64,000 nucleotides of DNA, from contig JANMDN010000038.1 in the NCBI GenBank assembly GCA_031376285.1, forward strand, positions 6,769 to 70,768, read 5' to 3'. Position numbers and translations under genes: made by a program. Below the pieces are notes generated by a model. It was given only the letters and a program-made list of their open reading frames with translations. It was not told the DNA's origin and did not search any database. Of the stretch, positions 7,838 through 16,426 are shown one piece after another. Position 1 is the first letter of the stretch. Each line of letters starts with the position of its first letter. Origin of the DNA: JANMDN01 sp031376285. Its GTDB lineage: Bacteria > Actinomycetota > Thermoleophilia > Miltoncostaeales > Miltoncostaeaceae.

Positions 7838-8994
7838 CGAATGCTCGCGATGATCCGGGCGTCGGAGAGAACCCGGTCGGCCTCTTCGTCGGCCGCGGCG
7901 CGCTGCTCCGGTGAGGTCGACTGGCCGGTGTCAGCGCGGAGCGTCGGGGTGACGTCGAATCCGAACGCCGCGGACGCGCGCTCCACCCACGACGCGGGAA
8001 TCGCATCGGGCGGGTCGACGCCCGCAAGCTCCGCGATCAGCAGCGCGAACGCTCGCGGCACGACGTCGGCGTTGTAGCCGCCCCCGCCGAGCGCCACGAG
8101 CCGTCCGGACGCACTCGCGCCCGCAAGCTCGGAGATGCGTCGCCAGAGGACCGGGAACGTGCCGAGCGTGACGCAGAGGTGGGCGAGGGGGTCAGCGTGA
8201 TGGGGATCGACGCCGTTCTGGGTGACGATCACCTCGGGGGCGAAGGTTTCGACTGCGGGCGCGATGATCTCGTCGAATGCGCGCAGGTACGGGACCGAGC
8301 CGGAAAATGCCGGGAGCGGGACGTTGACCGACGTGCCGGTCGCCGCACCGAACCCACGCTCGGCCAGGTGACCGGTGCCAGGGAAAAGCGTCCGGCCGCT
8401 TTCGTGAACCGAGCAGGTGAGGACGCGAGGGTCTTCGTAGAAGATCCACTGGACGCCATCGCCGTGGTGGACGTCCACGTCGATGTAGGCAACGCGCTCG
8501 ACCCCGCTGTCGAGGAGCGCCTGGATCGCGACAGCGGGGTCGTTGTAGATGCAGAACCCCGCCGCGCGGTTGGCAAGCGCGTGGTGCAGCCCGCCCGATG
8601 GGGCGAAGCTACGCCGAGCCGCGCCGCTCGAGACCGCGAGTGCCGCCTCGATTGACGCCCCGCAGACGGCGGCCGCAGCCTCGTGCATCCCGGCAAAGGC
8701 CGGCGTGTCGCCAGCCGGATGGAGCCCCCACGTTCCCGAGTCGGGCGCCGATGCGAGGACCGGCTGGGCGCTGTAGCGCCGCACCGCGGCGACGTAGGCC
8801 GGCGCATGAACGCGCTCGATCAGCTCTGCGGTCGCGGGTGCGGCGGTCGTCTCGCGAACACCTGGCGTTTCGAGAACACCGAGCGCCCGGGCGAGCTCGA
8901 CCGCGAGCAGGCGGGTGGTCGGAGACATCGGATGCTCAGGCCCGAGGTCATAGATGCTCGCCGGGTCAGAGCGGACGATCAGTAGCTCATCCAA
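7834..8994 (-). CDS. AcuC/HDAC-type zinc deacetylase
   Basis: Zn-dependent deacetylase of the arginase/HDAC fold, like acetoin-utilisation AcuC and polyamine deacetylases. Active-site elements seen: GGLHHA (His137-His138 general base pair), IDVDVHHGDG with zinc ligands Asp174 and His176, QNGVDPHHADP with Asp263, and GGGGYN with the transition-state Tyr. All catalytic residues are present, so it should be active. Length 386 aa is typical. Substrate uncertain: AcuC relatives deacetylate acetyl-CoA synthetase and so control acetate activation. It lies 43 bases downstream of the subtilase gene and overlaps the HD gene by 4 bases. Confidence 0.88.
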   Translation of the reverse strand: MDELLIVRSDPASIYDLGPEHPMSPTTRLLAVELARALGVLETPGVRETTAAPATAELIERVHAPAYVAAVRRYSAQPVLASAPDSGTWGLHPAGDTPAFAGMHEAAAAVCGASIEAALAVSSGAARRSFAPSGGLHHALANRAAGFCIYNDPAVAIQALLDSGVERVAYIDVDVHHGDGVQWIFYEDPRVLTCSVHESGRTLFPGTGHLAERGFGAATGTSVNVPLPAFSGSVPYLRAFDEIIAPAVETFAPEVIVTQNGVDPHHADPLAHLCVTLGTFPVLWRRISELAGASASGRLVALGGGGYNADVVPRAFALLIAELAGVDPPDAIPASWVERASAAFGFDVTPTLRADTGQSTSPEQRAAADEEADRVLSDARIIASIR

Positions 8995-9036
8995 CGAAAC
9001 TCCCTGCGGCCCGTCGCGAGGCGGTTGCGTGTCCGG

Positions 9037-10794
9037 TCATGGTGTCGAGAAACCCCCTCGACGCATGTCGAGGTCGTAGTCGCCGGCTCCACTGATGGCG
9101 GCGACCTGGATGTAGTACCGCCCCCGCGACGTCGAGCGTGTGTTGATCGTCTTCGGGCCGAGCGCCGGTCCTTCCGCGGCAGCGAGGAGCGTCGTCCGGT
9201 CGTAGCCACGGCGCCCTCGGATCACGCTGCGCGTGGCGGGCTTCCAGAGCCGGAGGGCGACCACGGCTCCGGGAGCGGATACGCGAATGCTGATCCGCTG
9301 CCCCTTGCGTAGCTGGACGGGATAGACGTCGTTTGGGTCGTCGTAGCGATCGATGTTCGCTCGAGGAATGGTGGCCGGGAGGCTTGCGTCCTTGAGGCTC
9401 GCGATCCCGTCGATCTGCAGCACGTCGTCGTTTGACTCGGTGACATCGCGCGTTGGCAGCGTCGTCGTGACGGCTGCCTGAGGATCAACGAGGCCGTGCC
9501 CCGCCAATGCGTCTCGCCCGGGTTCTGCGACGTCGATTGCGGTTGCCTCGATGTGGCGGAGCACCTGCTCGGGGCTCGGATACTGCCCGGTCGCTGGATC
9601 CCGGTTCTGCGCGAAGACGAGCGCCGCGAGGCCCGAGACGAACGGCGCCGCCATCGAGGTCCCGTCCTTCAGGGCGTAGCCCGCGGTTTCCTCTCGGCGT
9701 TCGGTGACGCGCAGCGGCACGCTGGAGATGATGTTGACGCCGGGCGCGATCACGTCGAGGCTGCGGTTATGGTTTGTGAAGCGGACGGGGCCGTACTTTC
9801 TTGGGCACTCGGGCTTGACCACCTCGCTGTCGCATTGCGCTCCGACGCCGAGGACGTGGTCATAGGCCGCGGGATAGTTCAGGTCGTTGCCATCGAGCCC
9901 TTCATTTCCGACCGACGCGACGATCAACGCATTCGGAAACGCCCAGTTGACCACGTTCTGGAACGCCTGCGAGTACCCAGGGCCCCCGGCCGAGATGTTG
10001 ATCACCTTGGCACCATGGTTCACCGCCCACTTGATGCCTTTCATCATGGTCTCATCGGTGCTCCGACCATCGGGGTCAGCGATTCGGACCGGAATGATCG
10101 GAGCCGTGCCGAAGCGAGCCGGGGCGACGCCGACGATGCCAACCCCATTGACCGGTGCGGCCGCGATCCCAGCGACGTGAGTGCCATGCCCGGTCCGCCC
10201 CCGGTCAACGGCGTTACCGTTCCCGTTGAACGTGTTGCGCGGATAGATAATCGGCGAGTCAGGCCCAGCCCACTCTTCGTGAGTGGCATCGATCCCGCCG
10301 TCGAGGATCGCAATCGGCGGACGGGGGTCTTGACTGATGAGCGCCGTCGACCAGGTCGTCGCAGGCGCGAAGAGTCCCCATTGGTGACTGGGGACGAAAA
10401 ATGCATCTGTTGGCCCAATGTCGGGAGCCACGGTCGCGAGCGGAGGGGGAACCTCTGCCGGGGGATCGGTGATCTCGTCGGTCGTTCGCTCGATCGGCCA
10501 CTCCGCCGCGCGAACCCGGGGCCGCTGCAACGCCGCGTCGCGAGTGCCCCTCCGAGCGGGAAGGAGCGTCCAGACACCGGCCTCCGGGACGAGTTCGACG
10601 ACCCGCCCGAGCCCCGACATCCGTGCTGTCGCGGTCTCGAGTGTCGGTCGATCCGCAAAGGTGATCGAGATGCCCGTCGGGTCCGCCCCCATCCGGGGAA
10701 GCGCCAACGCGTGCCCCGCAGCGGCGCCAACGGTGGCGAGCGCCATCCCGAGCGTGACAAGTGGTCGGCGTGACGGCCGCAAGCGTCTAGTCAT
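9037..10794 (-). CDS. Secreted subtilisin-family (S8) serine protease
   Basis: 585 aa secreted protease. N-terminal signal (RRPLVTLGMALATVGAAAGHALA), a propeptide-like region to about residue 150, and a peptidase S8 domain with the complete triad: Asp165 (AILDGG), His203 (GHGTHVAG), Ser379 (GTSMAAPFVSG), plus oxyanion Asn296 (SVGNEG). The C-terminal 130 residues form a beta-rich P/pre-peptidase-like domain (GRYYIQVAAISGAGDYDL). The start ATG overlaps the 3' end of nadE by 8 bases. Two cysteines at about 320 and 329 may form a disulfide. Substrate unknown; extracellular proteolysis inferred. Confidence 0.92.
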   Translation of the reverse strand: MTRRLRPSRRPLVTLGMALATVGAAAGHALALPRMGADPTGISITFADRPTLETATARMSGLGRVVELVPEAGVWTLLPARRGTRDAALQRPRVRAAEWPIERTTDEITDPPAEVPPPLATVAPDIGPTDAFFVPSHQWGLFAPATTWSTALISQDPRPPIAILDGGIDATHEEWAGPDSPIIYPRNTFNGNGNAVDRGRTGHGTHVAGIAAAPVNGVGIVGVAPARFGTAPIIPVRIADPDGRSTDETMMKGIKWAVNHGAKVINISAGGPGYSQAFQNVVNWAFPNALIVASVGNEGLDGNDLNYPAAYDHVLGVGAQCDSEVVKPECPRKYGPVRFTNHNRSLDVIAPGVNIISSVPLRVTERREETAGYALKDGTSMAAPFVSGLAALVFAQNRDPATGQYPSPEQVLRHIEATAIDVAEPGRDALAGHGLVDPQAAVTTTLPTRDVTESNDDVLQIDGIASLKDASLPATIPRANIDRYDDPNDVYPVQLRKGQRISIRVSAPGAVVALRLWKPATRSVIRGRRGYDRTTLLAAAEGPALGPKTINTRSTSRGRYYIQVAAISGAGDYDLDMRRGGFSTP

Positions 10795-12502
10795 TGCGGT
10801 AGCGATTTGTGATGGGCATGCGACGATCGCGGCCCAGCGCTCTTGGTGTCACCTTGATCCCCACCGGCCCTTGGCGGCGCTTGTATTCAGCGCGGTCTAC
10901 CATCGCAATCACCGTGTCGACGAGTTCGCGGGGTAGTCCATCGGACGCGATGCCAGCGCTGTCCCGGTCGAGCGCCACGTACCCCTCGAGAATGCGGTCG
11001 AGCACAGGGTACGGTGGGAGGGAGTCGCTGTCGAGTTGAGCGGGTCGAAGCTCCGCGGTCGGCGGGCGCTCGATTGTCGCCAGCGGGATCACCTCCTGCC
11101 CGGTTGTCGCGTTGCGCCAGCGCGAGAGACGGTAGACCCAGGTCTTGTCGACATCGCGAAGCGGTGCGAACCCCCCCACCATGTCGCCGTAGAGGGTGCT
11201 GTAGCCGACGCTCATCTCGCTCTTGTTGCCGGTTGCGAGAACGAGGCCGCCGAGCTTGTTCGACAGGGCCATCAGGATCGTCCCCCGCGCTCGCGCCTGG
11301 AGATTCTCCTCGGTGACGTCACGAGCGCGGTCGTCGAAGATGGGGGAGAGGCTGCGCTCGAAGGCGGCGACCACGTCGTCGATCTCGATGACCTCCACGG
11401 CAACGGCGAGGTTCTCGCCAAGGCGCTGGGCATCCGCGAGGCTCTCGGGGCTCGAAAAACGCGACGGCATCGCGACGCCGACGACCGCTGCGGATCCAAG
11501 TGCGTCGGCGGCGAGCGTGGCGGTCAGCGCGGAATCGATGCCGCCGGAGAGTCCGATGAAGACCTTGGGGAAGCCGTTCTTTCCGACGTAGTCCCGAATA
11601 CCGGTCCGCAGGCCGTGCCAAAGCTCGGCCTCGAGGTCCTCGGCCACCTCGATTCGGCCGACCTCGGTCGCGGTCGGCAGCTCGTGCCGGGGGGATACCT
11701 CGATGCTGATCGCGGGTGCGGCGAGCGCTGTACTCATTCCGCGGGCGCGCGGCTCGCGCAGGCGGTACCTGGTCGTGAAGTCCAGGTCGAGGTCGGCAAA
11801 CACGAGGTCCTCCTCGAATGCCCGCGCCCTCGCGATCAGGTCGCCGGTCGCGTCGAAGATCGCCGAGCGACCATCAAAAACCAGCTCGTCCTGGCCACCG
11901 ACCATGTTGCAAAATGCCAACGCGGCGTGGCTATCGGCGGCGCGCGTCGCAAGCATCCGTTCGCGCCAGTCGGCTTTGCCCAGGTGAAAGGGCGAGGCCG
12001 ACGCGCAACAGATGAGGTCGAGGTCGGCCGAGGCCAGCTCCGCGGCCACCGGGGTCGCGTACCAAATGTCCTCGCAGATCGTCAGGCCGACGCGCAGCCC
12101 CTCGATCTCGATCGTGAGCGGTGCGCTCCCAGGCTGAAAGTAACGCGCCTCGTCGAACACGCCGTAGTTCGGGAGGAACCGCTTGCGGTAGATCGCCTGT
12201 ACCCGACCGTTCGCGACAACGGCCAGCGCGTTGTAGCAATGGCGGTTCCAGTCCACGAAACCGACGAGGGCCGCGCCGTCGGTCACCTCGCGTGCGAGGT
12301 CATCGAGCGCGCGTCGCGTGGCCATCGCAAAGTCGGGGCGAAGTAACAGGTCTTCTGCGGGGTACCCGGGGATCGTCATCTCCGGGAGGACCGTGAGGGA
12401 CGCACCGAGTTCGGTCGCGCGCTTGATCGCCGCGAGCGCGCGGGAAGCGTTCTCCTCGATATCACCAACCGTCGCATTAATCTGAGCGAGCGCGATGCGC
12501 AA
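10787..12502 (-). CDS. nadE: Glutamine-dependent NAD+ synthetase
   Basis: Last step of NAD biosynthesis: deamido-NAD + ATP + glutamine to NAD. N-terminal nitrilase-type glutaminase with triad Glu41 (LPEMTIPGYP), Lys107 (YRKRFLPNYG) and Cys143 (LTICEDIWY). C-terminal synthetase with the ATP pyrophosphatase loop SGGIDS (319-324) and LATGNKSEMSVGYSTLYGD. 571 aa, normal for the two-domain form. TTG 12502 is chosen (LRIALAQINATVGD) because nitrilase domains start exactly here; the frame stays open to 13120, but that extension crosses an oppositely oriented gene. First gene of the five-gene minus-strand run. Confidence 0.95.
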   Translation of the reverse strand: MRIALAQINATVGDIEENASRALAAIKRATELGASLTVLPEMTIPGYPAEDLLLRPDFAMATRRALDDLAREVTDGAALVGFVDWNRHCYNALAVVANGRVQAIYRKRFLPNYGVFDEARYFQPGSAPLTIEIEGLRVGLTICEDIWYATPVAAELASADLDLICCASASPFHLGKADWRERMLATRAADSHAALAFCNMVGGQDELVFDGRSAIFDATGDLIARARAFEEDLVFADLDLDFTTRYRLREPRARGMSTALAAPAISIEVSPRHELPTATEVGRIEVAEDLEAELWHGLRTGIRDYVGKNGFPKVFIGLSGGIDSALTATLAADALGSAAVVGVAMPSRFSSPESLADAQRLGENLAVAVEVIEIDDVVAAFERSLSPIFDDRARDVTEENLQARARGTILMALSNKLGGLVLATGNKSEMSVGYSTLYGDMVGGFAPLRDVDKTWVYRLSRWRNATTGQEVIPLATIERPPTAELRPAQLDSDSLPPYPVLDRILEGYVALDRDSAGIASDGLPRELVDTVIAMVDRAEYKRRQGPVGIKVTPRALGRDRRMPITNRYRND

Positions 12503-12604
12503 TAGACCGCCATTTCGACGTGTCGCCGGGACCCCTTGATGGGTGTCCTGTAGCCTCGCAAACGATACCCCTCGACGGGCTGTTCGAGCCCACTCCTGAC
12601 CGAA

Positions 12605-13045
12605 ATGGAGCCGTCCGCGATGAGCGATGCCCTTCCGCCCCAACGACGCGCACCCGGTGGGGGTGCCCCCCGCGGCCAAGGTCGGCCCGGTCCCGGTGGC
12701 CCCGGGGGCGGCGGAGGCCGCGACCTGACGCCGGCCCAAGGCGCGGCGGAGGCCGAACGACGGCTCGGCCGGCCCTGCTACCACGCCGGGCAGAAGGTCG
12801 AAGGCTTTTTTGGGTGCGTTGCGTGCCAGTTCCAGATCCGCAATCGGGCCATCATGCCGGCATGCCCCCAGTGCGGTGAGCTTGTCTGGGCGTTCCTCGA
12901 CGAGGGCCCCAGGCCGGTTCCGGAGGGCGAGACCGCTCCCGTGCCAGGCACCTCCGAGGCACCACCGCCGATCGTTCAAGAGGGCGTCAAACTCGACGTC
13001 AGCCAACCGGTGCGGGTGGAGGAGAACGTCAGGCTCGAGCCCTAG
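12605..13045 (+). CDS. Zinc ribbon protein with Gly/Pro-rich N-terminus
   Basis: 146 aa, not recognised beyond its zinc ribbon: Cys71-x2-Cys74 and Cys87-x2-Cys90 (GCVACQ and ACPQCGE), with an extra Cys58-Tyr-His60 just before. Residues 10-40 are a disordered Gly/Pro/Arg-rich tract, and the C-terminal 45 residues are acidic and Pro-rich. Start either ATG 12605 or ATG 12620. It is divergent from nadE across a 102-base gap that must hold both promoters. Confidence 0.6.
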   Translation: MEPSAMSDALPPQRRAPGGGAPRGQGRPGPGGPGGGGGRDLTPAQGAAEAERRLGRPCYHAGQKVEGFFGCVACQFQIRNRAIMPACPQCGELVWAFLDEGPRPVPEGETAPVPGTSEAPPPIVQEGVKLDVSQPVRVEENVRLEP

Positions 13046-13080
13046 ATGCTTGATTCCGAATTGCTGATCGAGGTCCGCTG

Positions 13081-13234
13081 GCTGCGACACGTCGCGACTC
13101 ATCGTCCTTGGTCGCCCCATATTCCCGATATGCGGGCTGACACTGCGTTCTCTTGCGCGTCGGCTTGAGCCGACGCTTCAGACGGTGGGCGCACCTGGCG
13201 GTGCGTCCACCTGTGCTCGGTCTCGCTCACCGGA
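13081..13234 (+). repeat. Dispersed structured repeat, copy A
   Basis: About 154 bases matching copy B at 35229-35383; the central 64 bases (13150-13213) are identical in both. The unit holds three hairpins: GCGAC-AC-GTCGC near the start, GCGTCGGC-TTGA-GCCGACGC in the identical core, and GGCGCACC-TGGC-GGTGCGTC with one wobble just after it. No transposase and no obvious target duplication. It sits in a 333-base gap between the zinc ribbon gene and the next gene; the rest of that gap shows nothing recognisable. Both copies keep an open frame reading RVGLSRRFRRWAHLAVRPP, which may be coincidental. Confidence 0.8.
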
Positions 13235-13378
13235 CCTTTCGACCACAATTCGGCATCAACCATCTAGACCGGCGCCGACCTCGACCCCCGAGGATCACAA
13301 AACCTATACATCTGCGGGGGAAACCTCTTACCGACGGGGTGTTTCGCCGGACGCAGAAGCGGAGCAGAATGCAGGTTG

Positions 13379-14104
13379 ATGCTCGATCTGACCCGAACTC
13401 GAATTCGTCGTACCGTGGCGGTGGCCGTTTGCGTCGCGGTAGCGTCGACCGGAGCCGTGCTCGCCGAGGGTGCCCAGCGCGTCGCGTCGGCGAAGACGCC
13501 GTCTGCCCGGGTGCAGATCGATGGATCCGGGAGCGTCCAGCTTCTCGGGAGCCTGGTCGTGTTCGGTGAGGTCAACGGCGCCGCTGAGCTCGTCGTCCAA
13601 GACGACATCGGCGGCAGCAGGGTCACGATCGGCACACGGGCGGTCAAGCTGAAGAAAGCCGAGCGCCGTCGCTTCGCCAGCGTGAGTGGCCGCATCTACA
13701 TCGAGGGAAAGCGCCTTCAGGTCCAGTTCCTGGGCGCCGCAAAGGTCAGGTTGTCCGTCGCCGCGATTGGCCGGGCGATGTTTATCTCGGGTTCGGGGAG
13801 CTACCAGCTGAACGCCTCGCCGGTTGCGGCCTGGCCGGGCCCAGGCGTCGTTGTCGACCTCACCCCGACCTCCACGGCAGCGCGCGCGGTGGCCCAGGCG
13901 GTGGCCCGCCCGGCGACCCCAGCGGTGGCCAAGCCAGCGCCGACGCCAGCGCCCAAACCCCCCGCGCCCGTGACCACCTCGCCACCGGCGACGACGACCG
14001 CGACGACGACAACCTCGACGGCGCCCATCGCGGGACCGGCCCTCGTGACGACGACTGGCGCGACGCGCACAAGCCCGACCACCGCAGCGAAGACGACCAG
14101 TTGA
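13379..14104 (+). CDS. Secreted protein with Thr/Pro/Ala-rich C-terminus
   Basis: 241 aa exported protein of unknown function. N-terminal signal peptide (RRTVAVAVCVAVASTGAVLA) cut near AEGA. Residues about 45-165 form a beta-rich domain with GSGSVQLLGSLVVFGEVNG and a second unit GRAMFISGSGSYQLNASP that looks like an internal repeat of the first. From about 175 on it is low-complexity Ala/Pro then Thr/Ser, typical of a wall-spanning or glycosylated stalk. ATG 13379 is preferred over the TTG directly before it. Ends 94 bases before the response regulator. Confidence 0.65.
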   Translation: MLDLTRTRIRRTVAVAVCVAVASTGAVLAEGAQRVASAKTPSARVQIDGSGSVQLLGSLVVFGEVNGAAELVVQDDIGGSRVTIGTRAVKLKKAERRRFASVSGRIYIEGKRLQVQFLGAAKVRLSVAAIGRAMFISGSGSYQLNASPVAAWPGPGVVVDLTPTSTAARAVAQAVARPATPAVAKPAPTPAPKPPAPVTTSPPATTTATTTTSTAPIAGPALVTTTGATRTSPTTAAKTTS

Positions 14105-14198
14105 GTCCATCGGTCGCCCCTCATCTGGCGACCGCCAACGCGTCCCTTTCCAGGACCGACGGCAAACGTCTCTCGGATCGTCCGTTACCATCAGCGCG

Positions 14199-14906
14199 GT
14201 GAGCGAGATCGATCAACGTCCGCTCGTCCTGATCATCGAGGACGAAGCCAACATCGCGTCGTTTGCTCAGATGTATTTGGAGGCGGGTGGGTTTCGGGTG
14301 CTTCACGCTGATCGCGGGGACACCGGGCTCAAGCTCGCCGAGGAGGAGCGCCCCGCCCTTGTGGTGCTCGATCTCATGCTGCCGGGGCTCGACGGCTACG
14401 AGATTACCCGCCGCCTGCGTCAGGGCGACCGGATTCCGATCATCATGCTCACGGCGCGCGACGACCCGGTCGACAAAGTCGTCGGCCTGGAACTCGGCGC
14501 CGACGACTACATCACCAAGCCGTTCAATCCACGCGAGCTGGTCGCTCGGGTTCGCGCGGTCTTGCGCCGTGTGGACGAGGCGTCGCAGACGAGCGGCACA
14601 CCGATGCCGTCCGGCACGCTGGAACTCGACGAGCTCAAGATCGACGTCGGTGCGCGTGAGGTGCACCTCGAGGGGGAGCAGATCGCCCTCACCCCGAAGG
14701 AGTTTGATCTCCTCGTTACCCTCATCGAAAACCGCGGCCTTGTCCTTACCCGCGAGCAACTCCTCGAACGCGTGTGGGGATTCACCTTTCTCGGCGACAG
14801 CCGCACGATCGACGTCCACGTCCGACAGCTCCGGCGCAAGCTCGGCGACAGTTGCCCGATCCAGACCGTCTGGGGCACCGGCTACAAGGTACCCGCGAAG
14901 CGCTAG
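14199..14906 (+). CDS. OmpR-family response regulator (pair 1)
   Basis: 235 aa, DNA-binding output of a two-component system. Receiver domain 9-122 with the acidic pair in IIEDEA, phospho-acceptor Asp58 (VVLDLMLPGLDG), Thr in MLTAR and the conserved Lys in ITKPFNP. Winged-helix domain about 138-233 (LTPKEFDLLVTLIENRGLVL, then SRTIDVHVRQLRRKLG). GTG 14199 lies 7 bases after a TACCAT -10-like box (14186-14191) with no Shine-Dalgarno site, so the mRNA may be leaderless. The cognate kinase follows 27 bases downstream. Confidence 0.93.
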   Translation: MSEIDQRPLVLIIEDEANIASFAQMYLEAGGFRVLHADRGDTGLKLAEEERPALVVLDLMLPGLDGYEITRRLRQGDRIPIIMLTARDDPVDKVVGLELGADDYITKPFNPRELVARVRAVLRRVDEASQTSGTPMPSGTLELDELKIDVGAREVHLEGEQIALTPKEFDLLVTLIENRGLVLTREQLLERVWGFTFLGDSRTIDVHVRQLRRKLGDSCPIQTVWGTGYKVPAKR

Positions 14907-14933
14907 CGGCCAGACGGCTACGATCGGCCAAGA

Positions 14934-16379
14934 ATGATGGCCCAAACCAAACGCCTCTGGCCCTGGCAGACCCTCAGCGGCCGACTCGCACTCGGCGCGA
15001 TCGGTGGACTTCTCGTCGCGTCGGTCGTCTTCATCGCGGTCGCCGTGAGCCTGATCCGGTCGCAGTCGCTTCGGACCGAGCGGGCACGAATCGACAACCA
15101 AGCCAGAGGCATGGCGTCGCTCTACTCCGCGCAGGTTCGCAAGGCTGGGCTCAGGGGTGACGACGGCGCCTGCCAAGTCGACGTCAGCAATCTCCAAGAG
15201 CTGGGAGGCCGCGGAACCCAGATTGGTGTTGACCTGCTCCAGGAGGCAACGTGTCGGAGCAGCCTCAACGGGAGAATCTCACCGGAGATCGCGAGTCAGG
15301 TCGACCCCAATATCCCCCTCGGCGAGGTACAACGCCTGACGGTTCAGTTGGGGGGCGGGGGTACCGTCTACCTCGCCTCGGCGGCACCAATCGCGATCGG
15401 TGATAACACCATCGGTTCCTTGGTCATCGCTCGCCCACGCGCGGAGGTCTCATCCGCGTGGAAGGACATCCTCCCTCGGGTACTCCTGGCCGCAGCCGCC
15501 GGCCTCACGATCGCGCTGCTTCTCGTGACCGCGCTGTCGCGTCGCGTGACGCGGCCTCTGCGTCTGCTCGCCCGCGCGACCCAGCGCGTGGCCGAAGGTG
15601 ATCGCTCGATCACCATGGGCCATGCTGGCACCGCCGAGATCGACCGCGTGGCAACAAGCTTCAACCGCATGGTGGCCGAGCTCGCCGAGCGGGACCGCCT
15701 CGCACGCGACTTCCTGATGCGCGTGACGCACGACCTGCGAACACCGCTCACCGCCATTCGCGGCCACGCGGCGGCCCTTGCCGATGGCATCGTTCCCGAG
15801 GAGAACGTTTCCCGCTCGCTCGGCGCGATCGAGTCAGAAGCCGGCCGCCTCGAGAACCTCGTCGCCGATCTCCTCGACCTTGCGAAGATGGAGGCCGACC
15901 GGATTCGCCTCGATATCGAAGAGATCGACCCAGCCGAGGTTGTCGCCCAGGTTTGTGACCTGAACCAGTCGGTCGCGGCGGAGCGCGACGTTCGCCTCGA
16001 ACGCCAGCTCCGGCCGGGCCTGACGCTGCAGACCGACTCCGCCAGGGTCGGTCAGATCGTCGCGAACCTCGTCGACAACGCACTGCGCTGGACCCCGCGA
16101 GGAGGCCTCGTGACGGTGTTACTTCGAAGCGGCAGCGGGATCGGGGCGCGCGTCGATGTCCTCGATACGGGCCCCGGTGTTCCCGAAGGTGAGCGTGAGG
16201 CGATCTTCGAAGCGTTCCGCTCGACCGTGACGCCGGACGGGCAGTACGGAACGGGGCTTGGACTGGCGACCTCGCGTCAGCTCGCACGAGCCCTTGGCGG
16301 GGATCTCACGGTCTCGGACGGACCGGGGGGCGGCAGCATGTTCCGCCTTACCTTGCCAACCGCCGCTCCCGCCGGCTGA
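14934..16379 (+). CDS. Sensor histidine kinase (pair 1)
   Basis: 481 aa membrane kinase partnering the upstream regulator. TM1 about 17-41, an extracytoplasmic sensor of roughly 140 residues with two cysteines (Cys80, Cys107), TM2 about 182-202, HAMP 203-255, HisKA with His266 (FLMRVTHDLRTPLTAIRGH), then HATPase_c with the N box (LVDNALRWTP), G1 (DTGPGVPEG) and G2 (YGTGLGLATSRQLARALGG). A complete kinase; the signal is unknown. Confidence 0.92.
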   Translation: MMAQTKRLWPWQTLSGRLALGAIGGLLVASVVFIAVAVSLIRSQSLRTERARIDNQARGMASLYSAQVRKAGLRGDDGACQVDVSNLQELGGRGTQIGVDLLQEATCRSSLNGRISPEIASQVDPNIPLGEVQRLTVQLGGGGTVYLASAAPIAIGDNTIGSLVIARPRAEVSSAWKDILPRVLLAAAAGLTIALLLVTALSRRVTRPLRLLARATQRVAEGDRSITMGHAGTAEIDRVATSFNRMVAELAERDRLARDFLMRVTHDLRTPLTAIRGHAAALADGIVPEENVSRSLGAIESEAGRLENLVADLLDLAKMEADRIRLDIEEIDPAEVVAQVCDLNQSVAAERDVRLERQLRPGLTLQTDSARVGQIVANLVDNALRWTPRGGLVTVLLRSGSGIGARVDVLDTGPGVPEGEREAIFEAFRSTVTPDGQYGTGLGLATSRQLARALGGDLTVSDGPGGGSMFRLTLPTAAPAG

Positions 16380-16426
16380 GACCCGCTGCCCCGGGCCATC
16401 GACGGTGACGGTGCTATCTTCGTCGC

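Noticed and set aside
12503..13120. Upstream extension of the nadE frame
   Set aside because: It runs antisense through the zinc ribbon gene and into repeat copy A; the nitrilase domain begins exactly at TTG 12502.
13264..13695. Minus-strand open frames across 13264-14191
   Set aside because: They are shadows of the secreted Thr/Pro-rich gene on the plus strand, with Arg/Thr-rich composition and no domain.
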